Shown here piece by piece: positions 37,064 through 49,200 of a DNA stretch of 64,000 nucleotides. Under the pieces are notes generated by a model. It was not told the DNA's origin and did no database searches. It saw nothing but the letters and a program-made list of their open reading frames with translations. The stretch's first letter is position 1. Every line of letters begins with the position of its first letter. Source of the DNA: Imbricaverruca yamaguchii (Eukaryota; Arthropoda; Thecostraca; Neoverrucidae); the NCBI GenBank assembly GCA_034440575.1, contig JAOTOL010001633.1, positions 496,001 through 560,000 of the forward strand. The letters run 5' to 3'. The translations under genes and the position numbers were made by a program.

Positions 37064-39137
37064 CGAACAATTGATTGAAGCACATGGTCGATTGTGCCCT
37101 CGACACATACCAATGCGACAAGTTGCAACCAGGGTTGGGGAAATAGGCTGTTGTGTGTTTGGTCATTCCAAACATCATCCTCCCCATTTAATCATCCTAT
37201 TATTTCTCTCATTTTGAGGTTGCATGGCGTGTTTGGCAATGAACTGCTCCCTAACAAAATATTCATGATTGACTGGAAAGTGCAAACTGAGATTCTGGCG
37301 TTTCAGGTGTCAATAAAATATATTATCCGTATTTGATTTCTCAAACATTCTCCTCTCCGCATCCAGCATTACAAAGCACGAATCTAACCACGGCCACAAC
37401 TGACACACCTTTGCAAACACGTCCCACGCAGCAGAAGCGCCTTGCTCTGTTTTAGTTGATGCTTACGATGAGCGTTGTCTCCGTCCTCCGTTCGACTATA
37501 TAAAATATACTAATTTATAGAATGTTTCTGATATTATATCGACCAGATACGGTGCGCTGAGGCAGTGTTTGGAGTGGCGGAGTGTTCTGGATGTGTATAT
37601 GTGTAAGGAGCGTGCCACCGAATGTAAACTGATGTCCTCCAAGCCACTGCTGTCCCAGACTGCTCTACCATCTTCGCCATCCGCCTCCCACTCCACTTCA
37701 GCATTGTTTGGCTGCCATAATGTTGTTACTTTAAGTCCAAATTCTTGTTGAATGATTATGGTTAAATGAGAAATATCCATGACCGTTGTACCAACACAAA
37801 GAAACCCAACTCAACGTACTTCAACTCATAACATAATTGCCTACAAAACCCACACAACCCACAACGCGGCGCCCTGAAACAAATAGCAAAATTTGAACAT
37901 TTATCGAACAGAATCGGAGGAAATTTTGCTCACCGACCTACCAAAGACCATTCCAGTATTCAACAGCCATGTTACATCTTAATCGAATATTCCGAATGCC
38001 AGCAAGCTTAAGGGAATTGATAACACAATTTAAACATACATCACAAACCCCAGAGTATCGAGTCACCGTTACGGTCAACTACCGTTTTAGCAGACGCGCC
38101 ACACAATTGTCGGTTCGGTGTGGCCCCCGTGCACCCTAGATCCGCTGGCGTTGGAACCGGACTACCTGTTATCAGAGGGCAATGCGCTATATTTGTGCGA
38201 CCTAGTCGGAGGCGCGCTCCAAAGGTCTCACTTGGACGTTGGTTTGTTATTTGGGTTTTAGGGCATCTCGACCAAAATATGTGCTCGCTTAGCTACCTCA
38301 TGTAGACGACATGCCTGGTTTACTGCCAGCCAAGGTCGGAGTACAGGCTTAACAAGTAATAGACATTGATGCGGTCTCTGCTCCAGTTGCTCCTGTGAAC
38401 AGCACGGGCAGATAGTAGGTGTGCGGGGGGGGGAGACTAACGCTCGAGTGCCCCATCAGGATCTTCAGCCGGAGGCGCCCCTCGGAAAGGAACAAGCGCT
38501 TACTTGGAAGGAAAATGAGTGCTACGATTTTCAGCCGAAGGCGCTCCAGACACGCGCACATCGACACAAATTTCCGGATTCGCCCCTGATTCGATAGGTC
38601 CTGTAGCAAGAGCGAAGATTCGAAATAACGCCACGGAGGAAAATAGGTGGGGACCATGGTGGGTTTATAACAACTTGCTTTGACCAGCGAGTCCACTGTT
38701 TCGCAACCGGGCACCCCGGTATGTGCCGGGTCCAAAGGAACTGTACTTTCTGGAACACTCAGCAATTAAAAAAAAAAATATTTGCATGGACTGGATGAGG
38801 TGTATCGTGATATTTCGCTATTGCTTGAAGGCGTGAAGAATCAGAGCAAATATCCGCTCGGGGTATCTTGTGCGCTATATATTGTAACCATTCGTATATT
38901 GAATACAACTCCGATGAGGAACAGATACTATATCGAGAAGCCGGCGGTGCTGTGCGACTTCTTGCCCAACAAATATTGCATTAGCTTCGCAGTCTGCATC
39001 ATTGACGGAGTCAGGATTTTATTAAGGGGGCCCCCGATCCCCCAAAATGTCACGAGGCAGAGAACACTTCCGGCGCTCGAAGCGCGCCAAAGACGTGGCT
39101 TTGCGTGGTGAAAATATCAAAACTTCTTGTTTGAGCT
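37061..39137. other. Unassigned, with one undistinguished open frame
   Basis: A minus-strand frame at 37780-37496 encodes 94 codons with ordinary composition (includes VEWEADGEDGRAVWDSSG). I do not recognise it and see no splice context that would make it an exon. An R2 copy and an R5 fragment lie in the right half. Confidence 0.3.
38425..38600 (-). repeat. R5 repeat fragment, inverted
   Basis: GCCCCATCAGGATCTTCAGC, then GGAGGCGCCCCTCGGAAAGG and a second GATTTTCAGCCGAAGGCG. Two degenerate internal units can be seen. Confidence 0.5.
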
Positions 39138-39345
39138 CGTGTTTATTGTTCATTGGGTGGTTCACGACGCACTTTATGCACAATCACGAATAATATCGCC
39201 GCTCACACTACTCCACCGGTGGGTAACGAGATTAGGAAATGTCCCGAGTGGTGCGGGGATCTCTGCAAGGGTGTGAAGGGAGGAACTCGGGTGACAACGA
39301 AACCAAACCCATATAATTTTAGCGGGACAGAAGTATACCGATGGT
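39138..39345 (-). mobile_element. Older inverted copy of the tRNA-derived SINE
   Basis: Reverse complement of the 15712-15898 element: TTGGGTGGTTCA, then GACGCACTTTATGCACA, CACCGGTGGG and AAATGTCCCGAG match in order. The tRNA-like end is strongly decayed. Confidence 0.75.
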
Positions 39346-39569
39346 AGAAAAATGTGACGAAACTTAATTCTTCACTAAGGATGTGAAGAATTACGATAAT
39401 GACGGGAAGTAATAAGTTTCCGCTCTACTGTAATCTACACCACAGCAGTATCGGAATATACTACCGAAAGTAAAACGTGCAATTTGCAGTAAATATTTTT
39501 TTTTTGCTCTCCACACAAAAAAAGTCGCTTGCATCCATGTTCACAACACCAACTATCAATTATGAAACC

Positions 39570-39575
39570 TTTATT
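39570..39575 (-). terminator. Candidate polyadenylation signal AATAAA downstream of LMAN1
   Basis: On the minus strand AATAAA reads at this position, about 690 bases past the LMAN1 stop codon. It is the nearest canonical signal I found in the right strand. A long open frame over 40310-39648 overlaps this probable 3' UTR and has no recognisable homology. Confidence 0.3.
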
Positions 39576-40260
39576 AATAGCATGAAACACCTTTTCCACA
39601 TTTTCAACACATTTTCCAAAACGGATGGAAGCACTCGCACCCAAAAATCAGCACATAGCGCGCGCTCTGGATAACATTAAAATAGAGGATCTGGCAGACA
39701 GAACGCACTGGGCACAACACAAATCGTCCATCCCACAAGCCCTGTACCCCAGCAGGCCCCCCATATAAAACATACCAAAGTGATCGGTGACGGTACCTGT
39801 AATAAAAACATCACACCTCGCAGCGGCACCCAGACGACGCGGTGAGATTGTACCCTGGGCCCGTGTACCTCCGCCGTCCAGACGATGCCAAGCGGCGAAC
39901 GCTACCTCGCCACACCCACATTCATGCACGAGGTGCACGTGGCCCTGTGTCCGAGACGCTGACTGCCACCGTCGCCGTGAGCTTCTCTGAAGAGGACCCG
40001 GCCAGGCACCGGACCACCGACGCCAACTTCTGTGAAAGGTGCGCACCTGGCACCACACCAGTGCGGGAAGCTTAGAGACGCCGCCCAGACGACGGCTCAC
40101 AATCACTGCCATTGCACATGGTAACCGGCGGCGGGGGGGGGGGCACAGTCCGTCTGGCCAGAGGACGCCGTGCCGCCCAGACCGACACCACGGTCGCAGA
40201 CGGCCACCGAGCACAATAACGTGCATTTGGAATGACGGAACCACAATACTGGTCCGCAGG

Positions 40261-40297
40261 CTAGTAGAACTTCTTCGCCGCCGCTTGTTTGCTTTCT
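40261..40297 (-). CDS. LMAN1: LMAN1 exon 8: 37-base terminal exon with KKFY tail
   Basis: The acceptor tttgtttcag|A completes Arg491 (AG+A). It is followed by ESKQAAAKKFY and TAG. This matches the family tail pattern (human ends EAAAKKFF). The dilysine at -4/-3 is the COPI retrieval signal. Phe-Tyr at the end replaces the human Phe-Phe export signal. The exon is far too short to appear as an ORF and lies 1.7 kb beyond exon 7. Confidence 0.92.
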
Positions 40298-43200
40298 CTG
40301 AAACAAACAAAATCGCTGTCAGCCAATCCTGCCATCAGGACACGACTATAAATCTGGAGATCTTCACTTTACCAGCTGTAAACAAACCATGTAAAGAAAA
40401 CAAAAATGGAGGAGGTAGTCTGCGGTGCGGCGGCAGGTCAATGATTCGAACGGGTTTGATGCAGCGCCATAACTACGACCCTCACGAACTGACGAATTGA
40501 ACTGAAAGACCGCTGACCTATCTCACCAAGATACGCATCGCAGCTGTTTTATCGTATACGCATCGCAAAGTTGTTTGATACGCATGTTTTCCAACCCTGG
40601 TGCTGCCAGCTGGCGTATTGATTTGTGATGTTTCGCCACCGGCTTCACAATGATTTGGCGAAGCGTAAAACATCTGGCTCTCGATAAAGGCGCGGTTTGT
40701 TCTAACGGCCATCTTTATTCTGCATCGATGGCACAAAAAAAAACTGTTTTGGAGGAGACGTATCATGGGACGATGAAACCGCTGGCGGCTGGATGGCATG
40801 CCCGGTATAAAATAAGGCTTAGGACAGGCTATCGGAACAACTTAGTCTCGCCATTAGTAGCTACATTAATCGTACACTAAATCTAGTTGAGGAACCACGA
40901 TCAATTAAAAGGTGACCACTCGTACCCAGTGATCAATTAGTCGTGAAATAGGGCGGAATATATCACTTTCTGAACAAAGAATCACCATCCTGGCTAACCA
41001 AGTATGGACGTCATGCTTTGCAATGAGTCTTCATGAAATTTTCTTATACGATTTCTGACAGAATATTGTTGATAAGTTTCATGCTTATACGCAATATTGT
41101 GGATTGTAATGCACGAACATCTTTTAGCAAAACTCCAAGAGGATTGCTTCTGATGTGCTCTGTTATACAATATGAATTGATAAGGATGGGCACTTTGTAT
41201 CTTCACCGCATAAATAATTTCGCTAAATTAGGTACCTCAAAACAAAGGGAAAATGTTCACGTACCAGTACGCTGTTGAATCCAATTATGTTTGAAGAACT
41301 TATAAACTATGCGAGCGACTTGGTTTCCAGTGCGAATTTCGACATCCTACTGAATTCTGTTCGACATCTCACAGCTAACGAAAAGCCATTATTTTAACAC
41401 TGCTTGCAGCCGCCCGCCAATTCTCGAACCTTATCGTCCAAATCTCTGCCTGCCAAGGGTGACCAGCTGAACGAAGGCAGATGACCATTGCAAAGGGTTC
41501 ACCGACACACCACCATCAGATGCTAACTGCTCGCACTGGAATGGGTAGTGCTCCAAGGACGGACATGGGGTCTAGATGATTACTGGCACGGACAGAAAAT
41601 GCATGGAAGAGAGGTAGGCAGCATGGTACCAAGTTCAAATACACATAGTGTGGACAAGATGGACTAGTACTGAGCTCAAAGATCAAGAACATGGGTTCAA
41701 GAATTAGTACTGAGCTCAAAGATCAGCGCTCAGATCAACTTGCAGACTGAAAATGATGGCTGTGAAGACCACACCGATCGAAGTCGACCATATTTTAGCA
41801 GTTGGTGAATTTGCAATACATGGAATACATCTGAACTTAATCGCCCATAGACCTAACCCAAAGCCTTGTATGGTGGGGGCTAAACTATGCATTACCCAAT
41901 TCGATGACCCATTCAGCGGTGAGCAGTGGACCGAAATCGGGTCGGGTCGAGGGCCGTTGGCACGCCGTATCCGTGGCCGTGTCCTCACCTATACGCCATG
42001 ACGGCGACAATGACCAGCAGCTGTACGACGCCGATACCGATGCCAACAGCCATCGAGAGGCAGCTGCCGTTGGACGGGCAGCTGGGAAGCGGCTGCTGCA
42101 GCCGCTGTGCCGTGATGCTGATGTCACGCTTCATCACGTTCAAGCCGTCTCGTAATTCGTTCAGCACCTGTCGGACGGAACAGCCCAGTAACTGTCCAGC
42201 AGAAGAGTTCAGGAATTATCGGGTAGGGCGGTTCAGCGCGTGCCGGACATATGCCGCTCCAACGTGCCAAGTAGCGCGATCTGGTCTTCTGCAGATCCAA
42301 ACGCGACCTGGTCCCGTACACTTCATCCGCTGCTACTCCTTCACAGGACCTAACATCACCTCGCCTGACCTACAACATATGACGTGAATAACCAGTTACC
42401 ACAGCAGGTGCTCATAATGCATGAAAGCAACGACCGCGCTGCGACACCAATCTATATTGCGCCGCTCACATCGCCTGCACCTACTGGAACACGTAACCCG
42501 GTGATATTTATCTCACCTGCTCCTGTTCCGACACCCCGCTCTGTCGCTGCTCCGACACCCCACCTGTCGCTGTCTGACACCCCACCTGTCGCTGTCCGCC
42601 CCGCCTGCAGCTGCCCCAACACGCCACCTGGTGCTGTTCACCTCACCTTCTGCTGCTCGAATATGCCGCCGGCGGCGCCCGCCTGTTGGACGGTGCCCAC
42701 CGGCTTCTGCTGGTTAATCAGGATGGTGTGCGACCGCTCATTGATCTCGCTGACAAAATTCCTGCGTAGGACGAGGCGAGCATCAGCGCGCCGCACCACG
42801 CCCACCCCTAACACGAGGGCAACACACAGAGGTCACTGACCGACACTATCGGCCCAGCCAGACAGCCACGCCAGAGCACAGCCTCTCTTCCTAAACACAC
42901 ACACACACACACAAATTGTCTTACAGATTAGGCACCCACTTGTTGAGTGTGTGCCGAAGCTGATTGGGGAGAACGTAGCTGTAGCAAAAATGGAATATAT
43001 GGAATGGGGTAAACATTCGACGTGTTGCCGTAACTATGAGCTATGGGAATATTATGCAAGGTACAGATACGACATGGTACGGAACAAAGTTTTACTTCCA
43101 ATGTGCCTCGTCTCTGCAATAACGACAAAGGATGGATGGTTAATATTCAGGTATTCTGAAGATACCCTACAAGCTATATCAATCCAAAAGTAGTATACAT

Positions 43201-46200
43201 CTCTCGAGGGCCTGCGGGCTCACACACAAATCACACACTTAATCGCGTGTACTGAACTAGTCACCCCCACGGTTTCACCGACAGAAGACTCACTTGATTT
43301 CTCGAGACGTTTGCACGATCTCGCGCTGGTTGTTGAGCACCGCATCCACCTCGTGACGGCGGATGGAGTCGGCCTGGCCGGCAGCTGCCGCCGGTTGACC
43401 CGCCACCGGCTGCACGGTGCCCTGCTGGCCCAGCACGCTGAGCGTGCGCTCCTGCCGGCCGATTATCTCGTCCATTTTGCGGTGCAGCTCGCGGATCGTC
43501 TCGTAGATCTGGCTCTGGCCGTCGAAGATCTGACGCAGCTCGCGCGCCGTTTCCGGGTCGAATTCTTCATCGTACTCGTCCTCCTTCTTGGCGTCCGGGT
43601 GGTCGCGCGTGTAGCTGTCGGGGCCGAAACGTCATTGATTGGTTGATTATTTGGGCTTAAGGACGCGCAGACTACAGGGTCATTTGGCACCCATAGCTGA
43701 GACGTCAGACGAATGCAGCCGCAGATCCACCAGTCAAGGGCTGGGCGGAACACACCTAAGTGAGGGCAACGGCACGACGAGGGGTGAAAGCCGGTGCAAA
43801 GGCAAGGTATGGAAATCGAGTGAAGTACGTTGGAGCCGAAAGCGGCAAAAAACAGATAACTGGACATGTGGACGAATTTTGAGTGCGAGATGCTAACATT
43901 AAGGCAGGTACGAGACATTTACGGGAGAGAGTGGATGGGCTTAGGGGCGCCTCAACTGCTATTGGGCATGTAGCAGGGAGAGCGGATGGGGGCTATGCAA
44001 ACAGACGGGCAAAGATTCGGTTTAAAATCATTCATTCAGTTAATCCAAAACACTCACGACTGCCCCCACCCAGTCATTGATTGTATCCAACAAGCTGTAC
44101 TCCGCGAAACAAACTTGGCCTTCCTCGAAATCCCGGGCCACGTCAACATTCCACGAAACGAGGAAGTACATGTCCTGGCAATGGAAGCCTCAACATTGAC
44201 CACTTATCCCAGCATAGAATATTTGTTAGATGGCAGCAACTTCATCCAACAACGCCACATAGGAAAACATCACTAGAACACATGGACACAATACAAATTC
44301 ACCTCATGACTCCAATTATATCTATGCCAAACCAAGGTTATGCACATAGAACACATTAATACAATCACACTGCCAAAAGAAAGTCATCCCCAATAAACAT
44401 GGAGTTGGTGGCACAAAGATTACACATCAACTAGAAGATGAATATTTTGCAACACCTCACCACGACACCTGAAACACCCCATTAAGTTAACATCCTGCTA
44501 GACTGTAGTACCTTCCTTTGATGCTTAAATGCAGCCAATGAAAACCTTCTGCCAAAAAGGGGACATCGCCCTCTCGCATTACCGCTTCTGGATGACAAAC
44601 ATCCAGATCTCCGATTACTTTTTGGCTATGTATACGCCATCGAACGAGCAGGAGCACTGCACACAACTGACCGACAACCGACACGTACTGCATGCCCGTC
44701 CAATCACCCATAGCAGTAACGTAAATAGCTATCCAAGAATGGCGTCGGACGTAGATGAGCAGAATAGTCTTACCAGTCGAAATAAATAGCTATCTATCAT
44801 TGCCTTCGGCCGTATATGAGCCGACTTACTTTAAATTCGTAACGCAAAACAGCTACTAAATAATGTATGAGTCATGGTTATTTGGGGTTTAGGGCGCATC
44901 GACCAGGGTTGATCATTCGCGCCCATCCATGGTCCAGCACGCCTTCCCCCCCCCCGCTCTAATTCCCCAAGTCCGCGTGGCAGGCGGCAACAGGAGCAGA
45001 CACGACTTATCGGTTATTTGGGTTTAAGGGCGCGCCGACTGCACGGTCATTTGGCGCCCACAGCAACAGACACGGACGGTTGAGACTGGAAGGGCTGCTG
45101 GGATGTGGGGGGGGCTCACGACAGCCACGGCTGCTCGCCACCACACGCTGCAGAAACGAATGATGCCTGCTGGAGGCAGCCACCAGGCATACCACCAACC
45201 TTGACTGAGAACACCTGTCTGTCTCAATACTGACTGCAAAGAAAATTTCCGTGAGCAAACACCTGCAGCAATGCTATGGTAAGGTGTTCACTGACAATGC
45301 AACGCCGAGTACTGGAATACTGACTACAGTACAAGCACAGGCGAACGCCAGCACTGCACGACACAATACACAATGTCTACGCCGTCACGTACTACCATGT
45401 CAGGTGTAACCACATGTTTTGCAGTAGCACGTGCGGTTGGCGGCTCCGCGATAGCCAGCACAGATGTTGGCCGGTAATTGCGTACAGCTGTAAGATCGCC
45501 CGATAACGATGCAAGTCCAACCCCAGACAACGGCACAGCGAACAGGGCTCACGCGACACCGAAAGCCGCACTATTACAGATGTCTAGTTACCTGACCTCA
45601 ACCAGGATAAAAAAACTGGTCAATCCTCAACTCTTGTCCTCCGGAACATTTTACTCACCAAGGAGTTATCACATCATTTTCCTCACCTGGAAGCTAAATA
45701 ATGCTATTTGATAATAAAATGACACAAACTTATTACATTTCATACAAATGCACAAAGCTGTGTGGTCAAAAACCCAGCACTTCACTCCAACAATGACACA
45801 CTGCATGACTATGAAAAACAGCTGGGATTAGAGCCCACGATCCTGCATTCGTTTTATTCTACTTGATTATCAACCGCACCATAACTGACAAACCAAAATT
45901 GCCAGCCAAAGAACACGTGCTTCAGCATCTGCGGGGGGAGGGGCTTTAGGGTGCATCGACCATGTTGATCATACAGCCTTCAGCATCTGCACGACGTACT
46001 CAGCCTTGGCCTGGTCCGTCTTGGTCTGATAGTCATCGAACTCCTTCTTGAGCCGCTGCCGCTCCTGCTCGCTGATGCGCTCGTCCTTGATGTCCTGTGC
46101 GCTGGTGGCCAGACTGGACGTGAGGAACTTGAGTACGTCGTGGTCGTCGGCGAGGCCGCCCGTGGCGGCCGACAAGCCGAAGTAGCCGTTCTCGGGCAGG

Positions 46201-49200
46201 TGCACGTTCTCGGCGCGGAAGCACAGCTCGAAGTCCTTGTCGCTGTTGGTGATGCCATTATGCATCTCCAGGGTCAGCACGTTGTTGAGATAGGTGACTC
46301 GCACGCGCACCGGGTGCGGCTTGTTGCGGAAGTCGCGCAGGCAGCCGCCGATTATCTGGCCCTGGCCATCCCTGTGGACGAGTGACACGGTCAGAGGCCG
46401 TCCCTGTATCCAGGTGACACGATCAGAGGCCGTCCCTGTGTCCAGGTGACACGATCAGAGGCCGTCACTGCAGACGGGTGACGCGACCAGAGGCCGTCCC
46501 TGTGTCCGGGTGACACGATCAGAGGCCATCCCTGTGGACGAGTTACACGGTCAGAGGCCGTCCCTGTGTCCAGGTGACACGATCAGAGGCCGTCCCTGTG
46601 TCCAGGTGACACGATCAGAGGCCGTCACTGCAGACGGGTGACACGATCAGAGGCCGTCCCTGTGTCCAGGTGACACGATCAGAGGCCGTCACTGCAGACG
46701 GATGACACGATCAGAGGCCGTCCCTGCAGACAGGTGACACGATCAGAGGCTGTCCCTGTATCCAGGTGACACGATCAGAGGCCGTCCCTGCAGACAGGTG
46801 ACACTGTCAGAGGCCGTCACTGAGGACAGGTGATACTGGCAGAGGCCGTCCCTGTGTCCAGGCAAGCAGCTTCTGAACATCTGCATACGGCCCAGGGTTC
46901 GCTGAGCGCACATGATGTACTCACTTCTCGTGGTCGTAGACACGAGTGCCGTCGTTGACCATGCCCGACACGTATGGGTTGTTGCGCTTGTTGTCGTTGT
47001 CGAACGAGTCGAAGATCACGGCCAGGCCGTTCCACTTATCCTTGGAGCCGAACACAGGGCCGCTCTCCATGCGATCGGTGGTGTACCACATAGCCTGCGG
47101 CGACGGGTCAGTCACAACGGTGGCACCGTTCTCTGAGGTCGCTCCGCACTGAACGGTCGCCATCTGCACACGGCACTGGTACTGAACAGGCGTGGTGCAC
47201 ACGGCACTTGCACTCGACGGCAGTGGTGCACACGACACCCATACTCGACATGAGTGGTGCACACAGCACTGGTACTCGACAGGTGTGGTGTACACGGCAC
47301 CTCATCACGTCGCCATGTTACACACAATGGTACGTGGCATACCCACTGCTTGATGCAATTTATTTTATTTTATTATCAAACAACATCGCAATATTAAAGA
47401 TAACAACGTACGACTGTGTCTGGCCCGACACATCAGTCGAAACAGTTCAATCTGGGAATTCATGCGAGTATACCGAAGATCAAGCCGGGCAAAAACAGAA
47501 TTTGGAGATGGGGCTAAACGGGGATCCAGATACGGACATCAGATATAGCTAAGCTGAATTGACAACATGAATAATGAAGAACATATCGAGGCCCACATTG
47601 AAACATGCACCAAGCAGAAAATGAGACAGACCTCGACGCGGTCGTGGCAAAAGATAAGGTTCCCACATGGAGTAGCTCACCAGGCCGTCGGCGCCGATCC
47701 GTCCCCGGCCCGTCACCCGGAACCACATCTCCACCTCCCACCACTTGAACGTCACTCGGTTCTTGTTCCAAATCATTCCCTTCTGGCTCTTGAGGGATGG
47801 CGTCACCCGCACGTTATCTGGATTAGCGATGGTGTCTGCAAACACCAGCTGGTGTTATCTGGAGTGACAATGGTGTGTGCAAACACATGCCATCTCAAGT
47901 GACAATGGTATGTCTAAACAGCATACATGTTATCTGGAGTGACAATGGCATATGCAAATATCATACATGTTATCTGGTGATCCAACACTATCTGCAAACA
48001 ACAGGTGGCCTTCTGGAGAGACAATGATACTTGCAAACAAAAGGCGGTGTTCTCTGGGGGTGACAATGGTGCATGTAAATACCATGCAGTGTTCTCTGGA
48101 ATGAAAATGGTGCCTGTAAACACCAGGTGGTGTTCACTGTGGTGACAGTGGTGCATGTAAACACCAGACGATGTTCTCCATGGCGATAATGGTGCCTGCA
48201 AACACCAGGCAGTATTCACTGGAGTGACAGTGATGCATGTAAACACCAGGCAGTGATGTTTGGGGTGACAATGATGTCTGAAGTGACAAATGGTATTGTA
48301 AACACCAGATGTTCTTTGGAGTGGCGATGATGCCTGTACACCGCTGGTGGTGTTCTCTGGAGTGGCGATGGTAGCTGTAAAACCAGACTATGCTCTCTGG
48401 AGGGGTGATGACATCTGCGAACACCAGGACTGGGCCTTACAGGGCTATCTATATCTGTCTGACCAAACTAATGGACAGTAGGAAGAGCAGATAGTGCTGC
48501 AAGCAGAATTTACCAAACAATTTAGCAAGTGAAGAAAAATCCCATAAAAAAACCCAGCAAAGTAGGTTCAAACCCATGTGAGTAGGCTGAAACAGCCTGA
48601 TCCTGCAGTAAGCTGGAAAACTAATCATACATAAAATATGTAGTTATTGCAACAAGAAAAGTATTCCAGAGTCAGTCTGTTTGATATTGATGGCAGTCTA
48701 ATTAGTGAAGCTAGGGTTATTGGGATAGGGATTATCAGTGTGAAAATATTGGCTTTTCATTAGGTGTGAGATGTCAAAACGAACACAGTAGGATGTCGAA
48801 ATTTGTCATGAAATTAGTATCATTCCAAGTGCCTTTGATGTTTTTCAGACTTAAATTTGAGCCAATGTTTGTACCCTCATCTGTTTTGATATTCAAATGT
48901 TAGGAAGAGCTATATTTGGGATAGCAAGATAAAAATAATATATACCCTGGTGATGTTTGCCTTATGAATAATTCATTTACCTGAAATTGCATTGCCGAAT
49001 ATTCGTGTACCACCACCCCTTATCAAGAGCATGGTCATGCTACAAGATAATGTTAATGTCAAACAAGGTAATGTTAGAAAGGACACTTCATAAGCATGCA
49101 TCAAGAAGCAGGATGTCTATACAACTTGGAGCAGGATGTCAATCAAGTGGTCAGAAAGTGGTAAATTCCACCCTATTTTGTTAATAATTTAAGACTGGGG

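Larger units (their letters stand above)
43615..45999. other. LMAN1 intron 4, packed with short dispersed repeats
   Basis: The intron holds four copies of the TTTGGGTTTAAGGGCGC repeat (about 43628, 44872, 45009 and 45944). The rest is unassigned. Between 44100 and 44500 the sequence is AC-rich. No coding exon fits here, because exon 4 and exon 5 join in phase. Confidence 0.6.

Noticed and set aside
39648..40310. 220-codon minus-strand open frame
   Set aside because: It overlaps the LMAN1 terminal exon in another frame and the likely 3' UTR. It is Arg-rich low-complexity translation with no homology.
45969..45999. Reading LMAN1 exon 4 to its open-frame stop (VVQMLKAV)
   Set aside because: The GA|GTACGT donor joins exon 5 in phase and restores an ungapped stalk alignment with vertebrate LMAN1.
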